DNA of 64,000 nucleotides, taken from the NCBI GenBank assembly GCA_025677825.1, contig JAIXMO010000001.1, forward strand, positions 62,001 through 126,000, in the 5' to 3' direction. This document shows, in pieces, positions 34,111 to 46,461 of the stretch (its first letter is position 1; the number at the start of each line of letters is the position of its first letter). The position numbers and the translations under genes are program-made. A model generated the notes under the pieces. The model was not told the origin of the DNA. It made no database searches and saw nothing but the letters and a program-made list of their open reading frames with translations. This DNA is from Helicostylum pulchrum (taxonomy: Eukaryota; Mucoromycota; Mucoromycetes; Mucorales; Mucoraceae).

Positions 34111-35901
34111 ACAACAAAAAAAAAAGAACAACTCTATTTTTGCCTGTTCTTTTTCCAAGTTACATGATTTTCCTCAAAATAAATGAAAGTCCGGCATTTT
34201 TTTTTTTTTTTAAACACTTAAAGAGGGGATCGTATAAAGAAAAGATAAATTCTGTAAAACATTGCAAGTCTCTAATCCCGCAGGGCGACATCGATGATGC
34301 CACCTAGTAGAGCGAGGTTAGGCCTAAACTCTAGCCAATAATCAAAGTCAAATCAACAAATTTGTTGATTTAACAACAGAATCAAATCTTCTTTTTTTTT
34401 GTAAATGAAAGGTACTACTGTTTCGGATATTTACACCTAAGGTTGGTTTAATTGTAAAGCTGTCATTGGTTTAAATAAAGCTAGATACAACAATCCTTGC
34501 ATTGGTCATTTAAAAGTGTGTTGTAACGCGCAGCATACATTTTTACTAAGGAGATAATGGGAGGATCTTTCCAAAGTAGTGAAACTGCTTACTTTAAACT
34601 TTGTAGAGTGTTGGTTTTTGAAATATATACTTTAACAAAGTGTTTATAACTACTAAAACTAAAACGAAGTACTAAAGATAACCACAGAGTTATTTTTTTT
34701 TCAGCGGTAATCCCTTTTCAGTGATACAAAATCATTGTGAGGGTGCAGCATAGTTGGTAGAATTATAATTATATTAGGCATGTGCGAATAAAGAGAGGCG
34801 TACAAGATTGATTGACAGACTGAATGACACGGTAATTAGTTTATTTGTCTTGCGCTAGGGTATGTTGCCGGTATTAATTGGCGAGTCATTCATGCAAAAA
34901 AGACTTTTAGTACTTTTTACAAAAAAAAAAAAAAAAAGTGTCCTCTTGCGTCAAATGACACAAGAGTTAACAGCGACCCTGAGCAATTGATGTTCTACAT
35001 AAATGACATTGTTTGAATCATTGATGTTAATAATGTCATCAGGCTGAGAAAAGAAAAAAGAAAAAAAAAAAGACAGTACCCTTTTTTGAATTAGATGGAA
35101 TTCTTGAGCGAACAATAACGAACCTTTTATGGTGATTTAAGTCGTGATCATCCAACCATTCAAAATGTTCAACTCTATTGAGCTTGAAATAGAAGGGTCT
35201 TTAAACAATGAAAAGCTCATAATTAACGCGAGCGCGAAAACTAACCGACTTACAGAGTGAATTGAAATTATTTTGCTTATAAAAATCGGCTCGTTTTTAT
35301 CATTATATTGAGGGTTAAACAAGCGTTTTTTATTCATTGTAATGTTAGATTCAATGGTTACGTATATGCAGTTTTCTACTGGTAAAAAAAGAAGTCTACC
35401 TACCATGTTTTTACTCCTTGTTCTTCATTTATAAATAGATATGCGACATTTATTCTTGTAGGTGTGTAACATCAATTCCTCCACCTGGTTTTTTTTCCTT
35501 TTTCCTTCTGTTTTACTCTTTTTCTTTTTTATCCATCTTGTTAACCATTACAAAAGCACTTATAATTATTATTATTTTATTATTTTTTGACAGTAACAAG
35601 AATAAAAAAGATATATAATAATTATAATTTTCTTTTCTTTGCAAGTGGGAATGTACATTTAGTTTTTATTCTTGTCTTTTTTTTTTTCCCTTCTTTCTTT
35701 GGTTTTGTTTTTGCGTTCATATACAAATAACTAATAACTACAAATACAAATACAAAAGAAAAAGGACCAGGTACGTTAGCTAATTGATACGATTAAAAAA
35801 TAGTATTCTAAACCTACCTTAGGCTGTTTTCCTTATATACCGCTTAACAATAATAACCGCGCGCAAATAACAACAACAATAACAATAACAGCAGCAACAA
35901 A
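34111..35901. other. Intergenic accessory region upstream of DYRK
   Basis: Contains a less AT-rich patch at 34270-34340, repeat copy 2, and a minus-strand frame at 35137-35406 (89 aa, MVGRLLFLPVENCIYVTIES...) that has an ATG but no recognised motif. The last 300 bp are T-rich and then CAA-rich, probably DYRK promoter and 5' UTR. Confidence 0.4.
34463..34518 (+). repeat. Dispersed direct repeat, copy 2
   Basis: TCATTGGTTTAAATAAAG, CTAGATACAACA and ATCCTTGCATTGGTCATTT match copy 1 at 32497-32553 with scattered substitutions. Confidence 0.7.
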
Positions 35902-37142
35902 ATGTCTTCTGAATCTATTTACATGGAATCCGAATATGGTCCTACACCAACTTCACCTTCTTCTTCTTCTACGACATCTTTATCTCAAGAACCCTGGAAT
36001 AAAGTGCAATCTTCTTATGCAGCGAAAAGAAAAAAGATGCAAGCAGAACGCATGCGACAATTAAAAGAATTAGAGGAACAAGTAACCGAAACAGCTCATT
36101 GGAATCAAAAGAGGAAAGAACTAGTGACAACTACTTCTCGTAGACCCAATTTAATATCAGAAGAATTCAATTCACCTACTTCTTCTACTAGTTCAACACC
36201 AAGTACTAGAAGTAGACAAGCGTCCAATAATAGTACCGGTAAAATCGATTTAGGTGATGCCACACTGGAAGATCTAGAAGGGTTAATTGCGGCATCTGCT
36301 AAAAGATTAGCTAGTTATAGATTAAGAAATCAAAAATCACCTACATTAAAAAAGAATGAAGAAATGGACAAGTGGAAAGACTTATTGGATGGTACTTCAT
36401 CTTCTACTAGTAGTAGTTTGAATCGATTATCAACCACTAAACATTATAACTCAGATCCTCTTGTTACTGCTTCACCTACTGAAAAGAATCCTTCTGCTTC
36501 TTATTTAAGATTAAGAAATATGTTTGAAAAGGATACTTTGTTATCTTCTAAAGTAGACCCTTCTTCTTCTTCCTCTTCAACAATAACGGCACAAAGAAAA
36601 TCATCTTTTTCGTTAGCTGAAATGGCAAATCATCATCATCATCATCATCTTCCTTCTACTTCCACTTCTTCTTCTTCTTCAAAAAAGTTATCGACAGATG
36701 GCATTATTACTACTAGATCTGCTTTATCTAAAGCTACACCCAAAATCGAATCACCAAGAATTAGTTCAAGTACAACACCACGTGCTACTTCTTCGCATCT
36801 AAGAAAAGCAACTAGACATCCAGTTCAACCAGAAACATCCAATTCAACAATAGAAACAAGATCTAGAAAACTTAGTAATTTAGCTTCACTGCAGCAGAGA
36901 CAACGGGTAAATCATTCTTCCTCGAATCACCAACAAGTACAACCAGAAACAGATATTAAAACAGTAGATGATTATATGAACAGTATAAAAAAGCCCAATT
37001 CAACAAAATATAGTACAAGTACAAATAGTATGGAAGAACATGCAGTGAAACGTAAAGTCAAATTAAGTATTACAACAAATCCATCTGTACTTAATAATAT
37101 TACGTCAAAAAAATCATATCCAAAACCTTTAAATGGTTCCAC

Positions 37143-37173
<31 letters not shown>

Positions 37174-39178
37174 GCTGCTGCTACTGCTGCTACTGCTGCG
37201 ACAAATAATGTTGTTAGAAGAAAAAGGGGAAAGGTTTGTTTTTTTTATATATATTTTAATTTATATAATTATAGGAGCTTATATCCTTTTTTTCTTCCCT
37301 TTTCTTTTCTTTTATATATATATACATATACATATATACTAGACTTTACCTGGTAGCTTAACTTCACAACCTTCTGTTGCACCGTTATCATTACCACCAA
37401 TGAAAGTAGAACCGTTAAATATACCAACAAAGAACCGTCCCGTTGTCTCAAAGACACCTACACGAATTCCTTTACCCGCTACTATGCAAACCACATCCTC
37501 TAGTACTAAACAACGAAGACCTGTAAAGAATAATCCAACTGAAAGTAGTTCAGATGATGACCGTAAAATAACAACAAGTACCACTACTTCTTCCAGATTA
37601 AACCCGCAATTACGAAAGCCTAAATCAACCTCAACTGTATCTACTACTTTTACATCTAAATTGAACACTCGTACCAATAAAAGTTCAGAAGATCTAACTA
37701 CTCCCCGTACTAAACTAAGTGCATCCTCTACTACATCAAGAAACACCGCTGCTGCTGCTGCTGCTTCCGCTGCTGCTGGATTAGCAAGTTCAATCTCTAC
37801 AAAGACAATATCAGCTTCTAGTTCTAAACGTAAAGTGTCTACTTTACAAGAAAGGTTACAAGGTCTTGTAGATGAAAGTAAAACGTGGACGACGCATATG
37901 GAAAGAGAAAAGGGAACAAGTAAAGTAGAAGGGCAAACCTCGGAAATTGTTTTGCGTGGTAAAGGTATCAGTACCAGTAGTAGTTCTACCACAACCAATC
38001 ATACTGAACATGCCAAGGTGATGATGAGAGTTGCAATGACACCTGAAGCAGCACAAAAGTTATACCAATTCAATTTAACGTCTTATGAAAAAATGGAGAT
38101 GCTTAAATATGATAGTATTTATTTTGTTGGACATCATGCTAAAAAGAGACCCGCTTCACCTTCTAATGCGACATGTAACTTTGGCTATGATGATGAAAGA
38201 GGCGATTACTTGATTCAGATTAGAGATCATTTGGATTACCGATATGAGGTGCTGGAAATTATGGGTAAAGGTTCATTCGGTCAGGTGTTGAAATGTTTTG
38301 ATCATCGTTCTGGTCAAACTGTGGCTGTGAAAATTATTCGAAATAAGAAACGGTTCCACGCGCAAGCACTTGTTGAGGTGAAAATCTTGGAAGAATTGAT
38401 TACTTGGGTAAAAAAAAAAAAAAAAAGTCATATCATAATTAAAAATGTGTGTTTTCTAATGTGTATATAATATAGGATCCTGAAGATAAACATAATAATG
38501 TTAGAATGACTGGTCATTTTATGTTTCGTAATCATCTTTGTATTGCCTTTGAATGTCTTAGTATCAACCTTTACGAATTTATTAAAATCAATGGGTTCCA
38601 GGGTTTTAGTATGGGTTTGATCAGAAGGTTTGCAACGCAATTGTTGAACTCACTGGTGCTTTTACAAGATCACAAATTAATTCACTGTGATTTAAAGCCA
38701 GAGGTAAAATATTTTTACATTTTATGTTTTTGGATTTTTTTTATTGTTACTAATCTTTTTTTTTTTTTTTTTTTTTGTATGCGAAAATAGAATATCTTGC
38801 TAAAGCACCCAAAAAAGAGTACAATTAAAGTGATTGATTTCGGTAGTTCTTGTCTAGAAAGTGAAAAAGGTAGCATATTTTTACTTTATTTTTTCTGTGT
38901 GCGTACATATACTAAAAATGTAACTATTTTTTCTGTAGTCTACACTTATATTCAAAGTCGATTTTATCGATCACCTGAAGTGATTATGGGTATGACATAC
39001 AGTATGGCTATTGATATGTGGAGTGTAGGATGTATATTAGCAGAGTTACATACAGGCTATCCTTTATTTCCTGGCGAAAATGAACAAGAGCAATTAGCAT
39101 GTATTATGGAAGTACAAGATGTTCCCAGTTCATATATTATTGAAAAAAGTACACGACGTAAACTCTTCTTTGGTAAGT

Positions 39179-39211
<33 letters not shown>

Positions 39212-39482
39212 TTCATAAGTGACTAAATGGTTTATTACGATCCCTGAAAAAAAAGACTCCCAAGGTAATCCTCGTATTCAACCTAATTCAAAGGGTAGAA
39301 AACGAAGACCAGGTACAAAAACATTAGAGCACGCTTTAAAAACTTCGGATGAAAGTTTTATAGACTTTATTTCACGTTGCTTACAATGGGATCCAGAGCA
39401 ACGCTTAAAACCTAACGATGCCTTGCAGCATCCTTGGGTATTAAGAAATGTTAAAAAGTATACTTCGACCACTCCAAGATAA
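35902..39482 (+). CDS. DYRK-family dual-specificity protein kinase (Pom1/DYRK2-like)
   Basis: Six exons (35902-37233, 37343-38407, 38476-38703, 38791-38869, 38939-39172, 39256-39482), 1,054 aa. The first 700 residues are low-complexity Ser/Thr/Asn-rich with poly-His and poly-Thr tracts. The kinase domain (about 746-1045) has GKGSFGQVL (P-loop), VAVKIIRN (catalytic Lys), [17 protein letters not shown] (DFG), the DYRK activation loop [15 protein letters not shown] with YxY, and [12 protein letters not shown]. Just N-terminal, [20 protein letters not shown] matches the DYRK-homology (NAPA-like) box. The family autophosphorylates the second Tyr and phosphorylates Ser/Thr; Pom1 and Yak1 relatives control growth, polarity and stress. 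Exon 1 codes ACT-repeat Thr tracts near 37141-37195. Confidence 0.92.
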
Positions 39483-39665
39483 AAAAAAAAAAGAAAAAAA
39501 AATACCTTTATTCCCCCTTCCATTCCTTTTTTTTTCTTTTTTTTTTCCTTTTTATTTTCTTTTTCCCTTTTTTTTTTTATACATATACACATCAGTTTTT
39601 TTTTTTTTTTCTTTTCTTTTCTTTTTATTTTAGCAGGCTTAACATGTAAATATGATTACTTTTAA

Positions 39666-41538
39666 TTATTCCAATGATTTTCCATACTTTTTTGACATGA
39701 TGTTTTTAACCTGTTGATAATCACGATCTAATCTTTGCTTATCATTCATACCCTTTCTTTCTCTATTTCGTTTACGTCCATCACCTAGTTTGACACCAAA
39801 CTGAAACGCACTCTTGGGATGAATCTCAATTGTGCTCTTATATTTTTGCCATTCTTCTTCTGTATCAAAGTCCCAACGAGTCAATTGAGCTTTTTTGTTA
39901 CGATTCGTACCTTGATCTACGAACTGTGTTGTCTTTGTATCCTTTTCTTCATCTTCATCGTCAGATTGGTATGCGGTTGATTGGTGCTCTTCAAATGAAG
40001 TGGGGAGTGCTGAAGAACTAAGTCCAAACATATCAATATCCGCTTCATCAGCATCTACTTCCACTTGGTATTTTCTACGTTTATTTGGCTCTTCTTCAGT
40101 TTCGGTTTTGCCGGTTGCTTGAGTTAGTAAAGCGTTTACTTCGTTTGTACTGGCCTCCGTCATCTCTACATCCTCTTCTTCTTGTACTAGTCCTTGGAAA
40201 TAATTTTTGGTGATATCAGATGATGCGTTTGCGGGGGTGGTTTCGTCTAATTGATAATCTCGACCGACATCAGCAAAGATATCTCCCATAAATGAATCTT
40301 CTACAACAGCTACAGGTTGACTTGTAATCTCTATTGTGGGTTTGCTCGTTGTTGTTGGTACAGCATTATTATTACCACGGTCTCCTCTTTTAATTGCTTG
40401 CATAACTTGCGAAATCTTATCAATGACGAGACTTGTCTCTTGTCTAGAATCTTCTGACCAACCGGAATTGGATAATTTAGCAGTGATGTCTGTCTTACTA
40501 CGAATAACGGCTGTAGGGATCGCAAATGCGTCAGAGTAGTGGCCTACTTCATCAGCTAGTTCAAAAACAAAGGCCATTCGGCCAGGTTGGAATAATTCAA
40601 CGCGAGGTTTGGTGTTGGTTTGTTGGATGACTTGGTCGTGAATGTTTTTGGCCATGACTGTCAAGAATTTTGACGTTTCTTGCATCGTTTGGTCTTGGTC
40701 TGGGCTCTCTTCACTTACTTTTTCTCCTCGCTCGAACTTTTCAAGAGTTAAATCTATATCGTCTTCGATTTGTTGTTGCTGCTGTTGTTGTGGCTGTTGT
40801 GGCTGTGATTGTTGTTGTTGTTGTTCGTCTTCTTCTTCTTCTTCGCTACTACTACTACTACCGGTTTCTTCTTTTTTTTTTTCTAAATCGGTTCGTACTT
40901 TTCGTAACAATGCAAAATCAAGACCCTTGACTAAATGAGTATGAGTTACATCTCCACCTAAAAATTTAGATTGGTCGTATAACTGTTTAGCATCAAGTTC
41001 TTCGCCTGCTTCGATTTGTGTACGTTGTAATAATTCTTCTGTGGAAAGTTGTGAATCGTCAGTTGGGTCAGTTGTGTGTTGGCGTCTTTCCGCTGCTCGA
41101 TCTCGGTAATTGGATTTCAAGTCTTCTTCTTCAGAATCTTCGTCTTCCTCGTCATCGGGTTTCTTTTTTTTAAAAGTACTATTTTGTAAAAAAAAAAAAA
41201 AAAAAAAAAGGTTAGTGTATACTGTGTATGTGTGCGTGTGTGTGTATTTACTTTTTTTTGCGTAGTGAGTGAGGTTTTGCAAATATGGCACCTGAACTCT
41301 TTCTAATAAAGAAAAGTTTTAGATGTCAAAATTGTGTAAGTGTATTAAAGGTTTTTTTTTTTTACGGTGCAGGTGCTTTGAATTGTGTATTGGTTGATTC
41401 TGTATCTGGTCGACGTGGAGTCGCCATTAATTTACGGAAATCTTCTTGACTTAAACTGTAAAAAAAAAAAAGGGATCTCTAATTAGGTTTCTTTTGTTGT
41501 TGTTATATTTTTACTTTTTTGCTTTACCCTTCGCTCAT
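39666..41538 (-). CDS. RED/IK-like spliceosomal protein
   Basis: Four exons (41538-41528, 41455-41366, 41302-41252, 41178-39666), 554 aa. It starts MSEG, spliced to LSQEDFRKLMATPRRPDTES. The RED_N-type region has NYRDRAAERRQ, QSKFLGGDVTHTHLVKGLDF and ALLRKVRT. The C-terminal part includes RWDFDTEEEWQKYKSTIE and ends KKYGKSLE, as in RED_C. Gln-rich and acidic Ser runs lie between. RED (IK) is part of the B complex spliceosome together with SMU1. Exon 1 is only 11 nt and the joins are phase-consistent. Convergent with the DYRK gene. Confidence 0.9.
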
Positions 41539-42536
41539 GTTTTTTTTATAAAAGGAAAAAGAAAAAGGTTTAGCTGGGTGTTTTTTTTAAAAACAGTTAA
41601 AAAAAAATGTGTGGTGTGCATAACAGATATCGAGTTGGTCTTAAAAAGGTTTGTTTAATTTAAAATGAAGAGGTTAAAATTGGACCGATCTTGTGAATGA
41701 TCTAATACGATATAACTAAACATGTATACGAAAAATAAATGATTCCTCTATCTGCATTAAATGAAGGTTTAATAAGTTAGTATTTTGTGTATAGACAATG
41801 TAATAAAGCAGATATTGTACTTGAATCGAATTATTCCCAAAGAACAGCAAATGCTTTTGGTTTTTTTTTTCGTATGTACAGTTCAAAATACTCAACGTAG
41901 CGCACTGGTTTACTCGTAGTTTAATTAGCCATACAACCGCATTAAATGTATATATGCTCGTCTCGTATTTCTCTTTATATCGCTGTATTTTGAAGATAAC
42001 ACTTCAAGTAAAGTGAGCAAAAGTGTTTTTAAGCTAATTAAAAAAGATTGACAAGCAGCAAAAGCGCCTGTTTTTTGCACCAGGGTTTATTTATACTCTA
42101 TACTTTTATATTTTATAGTTTATACTGTAATAACACTGTTTTAGTCTGGCCTGTTTTTTTTTCTCAGTGAAAAAGAAGAAAAAAGAATGTCCGTAAAAAA
42201 CAGCACTACATTTTTATAGTAAATCTTTATGATACCGCTTTCCCAGCACCGTACACTTACTTTTTTAAAAACATTTTAATGTGCTATGAAAAAAAAAATC
42301 TGATGTGAAAACCTGGTATTCTTTCTGCAACCAAACGTCTCCAATTATAAAGAGCAACTGGAAGTCCGGACCGGAAAAGAGGCGAGATAGTATTAGCTGA
42401 CTCAGGTGTGCAAAGAGAGAAGACCCTTCTTTATCCGCCAAGGTACGACAGACAAAAGCATCCATCCGATATGAAAACTAACCCTCTAAAATTACAGTTT
42501 CTTTAAAAAGTTCCTCGAACAGTACAACATATTAAC
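41539..42536. other. Intergenic region between RED and RPLP0
   Basis: AT-rich. A less AT-rich 180-bp stretch (42300-42480) lies directly upstream of RPLP0 and probably contains its promoter. A TTACAG acceptor-like word at 42491-42496 could close a 5' UTR intron, but no donor is assigned. Confidence 0.4.
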
Positions 42537-43466
42537 ATGTCGAAGAGAGAAAACAAAGCCCTTTACTTCCAAAAGTTGACCAACTATTTGGACACTTACA
42601 AGTCCATCTTCATTGTCAATGTCGATAATGTCAGCTCCAACCAAATGCATCAAATCCGTTTCAGTCTTCGTGGTGAAGCTGCTGTTCTCATGGGTAAGAA
42701 CACCATGGTCCGTTGTGTCCTTAAGGGTTTGATTAACGAGCGTCCCGAACTTGAGAAGCTCCTCAACTACGTCCGTGGTAACATTGGTTTCGTTTTCACC
42801 AACTGTGAACTTAATGCTATCCGTGAAAAGATTGTTGTTAACCGTGTCGCTGCTCCTGCTCGTGCTAACGCCATTGCTCCTTGTGATGTTGTTGTACCCG
42901 GTGGTAACACTGGTATGGAACCCGGAAAGACCTCTTTCTTCCAAGCTCTTGGTATCCCAACCAAGATTGCTCGTGGTACCATTGAAATTGTCTCTGATGT
43001 CAAGCTTGTTGTTGCTGGTACCAAGGTCGGTCCTTCCGAAGCTGTTCTTTTGAACATGTTGGGTATCTCCCCTTTCACTTACGGTATGGGTGTTGTCCAA
43101 GTCTATGATGCTGGATCTCTCTTCTCCCCTGAGGTTCTTGATGTTGAGGAATCTCAATTGATTGCTAACCTTATGGCTGCTATCCGTGATGTTGCCTCCG
43201 TCTCTCTTGCCGTTGGTTACCCCACTGTTGCCTCTATTCCTCACTCCGTTATCAACGGTTACAAGAACTTGTTGGCTGTCTCTGTCGCTTCCGACTATAC
43301 CTTCCCCGGTTCTGAGCAAATCAAGGAATTCATCGCTAACCCCGATGCTTTCGCTGTTGCCGCTCCCGTTGCTGCTGCTGAATCTTCTGATGCTCCTGCT
43401 GCCTCTGCCGCTGCTGAGGACTCTGAGTCTGAGGATGATGATATGGGTTTCGGTCTCTTTGATTAA
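42537..43466 (+). CDS. RPLP0: 60S acidic ribosomal protein P0 (uL10)
   Basis: Single exon, 309 aa, normal family length. It starts [20 protein letters not shown], contains [19 protein letters not shown] and [20 protein letters not shown], an Ala-rich hinge, and the P-protein tail ending [13 protein letters not shown]. It forms the stalk base with P1/P2 and recruits elongation factors. Codons are strongly biased (many C-ending), in contrast to the neighbours, which fits very high expression. Confidence 0.97.
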   Translation: MSKRENKALYFQKLTNYLDTYKSIFIVNVDNVSSNQMHQIRFSLRGEAAVLMGKNTMVRCVLKGLINERPELEKLLNYVRGNIGFVFTNCELNAIREKIVVNRVAAPARANAIAPCDVVVPGGNTGMEPGKTSFFQALGIPTKIARGTIEIVSDVKLVVAGTKVGPSEAVLLNMLGISPFTYGMGVVQVYDAGSLFSPEVLDVEESQLIANLMAAIRDVASVSLAVGYPTVASIPHSVINGYKNLLAVSVASDYTFPGSEQIKEFIANPDAFAVAAPVAAAESSDAPAASAAAEDSESEDDDMGFGLFD

Positions 43467-43844
43467 ATTCAAACGAGTACTTTTCTGTAATAAAAAGAAA
43501 ATTGCATATATTTGCGTCCAAAATAATCTTATTGTTCTTTTCATGCGTGTCTACGTACACTATTATTTATTTTTGGGTAGCACGCATAAATTTTTTATCT
43601 CCCCAATTTTTTTTATGGGGATTGTAAATTGAGCGTAACAATTTTTACTCCTTAAAAAAAAAAGTCGACCTGACCCCCTTAAAATAGATTTATACAAGTA
43701 TAATTTTAGCAAGGAGAATAGTATAAAAAGGAGAGAAAAAAAAGATAATAATAGAGGGTGTTTGTTTTGTTTTTTTTAACTTGTTTATTCTTCTCTCTTT
43801 TTTTCTTTTTTAACATATTTTTGCAAGAAAAAAAAAACGCGTGT
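43467..43844. other. Spacer between RPLP0 and ankyrin-DIL gene
   Basis: AT-rich spacer. It holds the RPLP0 3' UTR and a T-rich leader before the next gene; nothing else is supported. Confidence 0.4.
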
Positions 43845-46203
43845 ATGAATCAACATTATGAAGAAGATAGCGATGCAAGTCAAAGTGGTCGAAAGAATAA
43901 ACAACATACATTTTCATGGTCTTCTACCAGTTCATCCAATTCGACACAATTTTCTACGCACTCTTTAGAAGAAGAACTTGAACAAGTGTCATTTTTATCA
44001 TTACAAGATTTCGAGTTTTTAGACGGAGCTAAAAAGACGGAACGATTAAGTGAAATCTTGAGCAGATCTGCTTCTCATGGTGATTTGGTTACGATACGAC
44101 ATTTAGTCACTGATACTAGATTAAGTCCCTATGTCGATTGGGATGCCTCTGATGATGAAACGGATGGCTCTACACCGTTGATATATGCTAGTTGTTTTGG
44201 GAAAATAGAGGTTGTAAGGTTCTTGTTACAAGTTGGAGCCAAAGTAGATGTACAAGATAAAAGTAAATATATAATATTAATATTTTTATATTTTTATAAT
44301 AATTATCAATATTAGTTGGATGGACTGCATTAATGTGGGCGACGACAAATGGACACGGCCAAATTGTGAAATTATTATTAGAATACAGTGCTTCTTCATC
44401 GACCCGATCTCGCAGTGGAAGAACGATTTATGATCTAGTTGATACAGAAAATGAACATATGGTGTCTATTTTATCTCCTTGCACAACTACATTATCCGAT
44501 ATCGAGCCGGTTATAGCACTACCAGTGAAGCAGCAACAACAACATGATCAAGACATTCAATCGTGTGAGGCTAGTTTTAGATCTGTCCATAAATTTATTT
44601 GGGATCAGTGTTTACCTGACCAAATGTTTGTGTTTGCAGAAGATGAAATCGATCATATTCTTAATGTATCCATCTCTCACCTTAAACTTCCCATGAAGTC
44701 ACGAACTGAAATTTATGTTCCTGCAAATATCATCTTTTTATGTGCTCGTTTTGCTCACTATTATACTTGTCGAGAATTAGTACATCAATTAATTTCAAAA
44801 GCAGTTGCTAGAATCGATACAGCTGTCAAGGTAATATACACACACATACACGCACCTTTTTTATTATATCCATAATAACTGGGTTTTTTTTTACATGTAA
44901 TAATTAGACTAGCTCGCAAGATGTTCATATAATGGCATTTTGGATTGCTAATTTATCACAACTGTTATACTATTTAAAAAAAGACGTTGGACTTGTTGTA
45001 GCTACAGCCGAATATCAATTAGAGATATCCGAATTAATTTCAGAAACGTATACCTTACTTGTTACAGATTCAGAAAAGCGAATGGATCGCGTCTTGGAGC
45101 CAGCTATGATTGAATATGAACAGTTGGGTGGGTTAGAAGTAGTTGAATTTGCAGACGATTGGCATCGATTCTTTCGACGTAGTCGATTTTCATCTTCTTC
45201 TAACCGTAGATCTGTCGGAAACACACAAGCAGAATCACCCGTACCACAGACAAGATCTACATTGACTCCACAGTCTGTAACATCATTATTAACATCGATT
45301 TTATATGTATTACAATCGTACGATGTGCATCCAGTTATTGTTATTCAGGCGATGGCGCAACTATTTCACTTTTTATCATGTGAGATGTTTAACCGTATTT
45401 TGAGTAATAAGAAATACTTGTGCCGAAGTAAAGCGTTACAGATACGAATGAATCTAACGGTGATCGAAGAATGGGTGAGAGAACACCATTTACCAAGTAC
45501 ATTGGGAGCTTATTTTAACCCAGTTGTACAACTTGTTCAGTTATTACAATGCGTTTCACAGTTACAAGACTTGATGGATTTTATTAGCACCACTAAATCA
45601 TTTGATCTATTGAATCCGATGCAGGTTAAAAGACTTGTTTTAAACTATCGATATGAAGTATCGGAAACACGATTAAAAGAAGAAGTAGAAAAATATACAA
45701 TGCAAATTGCAGAAGATACGATTAAAAGTATTCAAGGTGAACAGCAGCAACAACTTATAGAGAGATCATCTTCATTAGAAAATCAAAGTCGACCGAATAG
45801 TATATCTAGTTTAGGTAGTTTATTACAATCTATATCACAGCAAAAGAATAATCGAAAATCAAGACAGTCATCAGTTCAAAGCGGATCAGATACAGATAGT
45901 ATTTATACTGAAAATGATGAAGATAATCATTATTTAACAGAGAAAAAAGATTCCAAATACATGTTACCGTTTTCATTACCAACTACAACTAATATGATGC
46001 ATTCTGGTTGGCATCATAAAAAGCAAGAAGAACAAAGACTAGTAAATGATGACAGTTTGAGTTTATCGGATAGTATTTATATCGAATTAAAGACAAAGTT
46101 ATCGGCTGAAAGGGAGAAAAATGCAAGAGAGTCCAGTGTCATTCCTTCCATACCAGAAGAATGGCTTGAACGATTAGACCATCATTCTACCAGCCAATAT
46201 TAA
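43845..46203 (+). CDS. Ankyrin-repeat and DIL-domain protein
   Basis: Three exons (43845-44262, 44316-44830, 44908-46203), 742 aa. ATG at 43845 is chosen because the upstream in-frame stretch has no ATG. Ankyrin repeats occupy about 60-175 (DGSTPLIYASCFGKIEVVRF, VGWTALMWATTNGHGQIVKL). A DIL (dilute) domain follows at about 380-600: VIVIQAMAQLFHFLSCEMFN, NLTVIEEWVREHHLPS and NPMQVKRLVLNYR, as in the myosin V cargo-binding tail and afadin. There is no motor domain. The C-terminus is Ser-rich and disordered. DIL domains bind cargo adaptors and small GTPases, so a trafficking or polarity scaffold is inferred. Fungal ankyrin-DIL proteins of this layout exist but are poorly studied. Confidence 0.85.
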
Positions 46204-46461
46204 TTATTTTATGTATTATATTTTATTTTTTTTACTCCTTTTTTTCTCTCCTACTTTGACACGTTTCATACAATAAACCCGGTCTCAATACCGATATAAT
46301 TATAGGGGTTAAAACAAGGATAAATCTCCCCCCACACATACCCCCTTTTTTTTTATTATTTGTCACTAGCATCTCTATTTATCTCTTTCTTTCTTTCTCT
46401 CTCTCTCTCTCTCTCTCTTTTAAAAAAAAATTATACCATTTCAAACTACATTAACAAAACC

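Noticed and set aside
34265..34345. Less AT-rich patch considered as a tRNA or snoRNA
   Set aside because: No cloverleaf, no A/B boxes and no matched C/D boxes could be drawn.
37339..37998. 219-aa minus-strand ORF antisense to DYRK
   Set aside because: Translation is a Val/Leu-rich mirror of the Thr/Ser repeats on the coding strand.
42492..43544. 350-aa minus-strand ORF antisense to RPLP0
   Set aside because: The plus-strand P0 protein is unambiguous. The long antisense frame results from its biased codon use, a known artefact of highly expressed genes.
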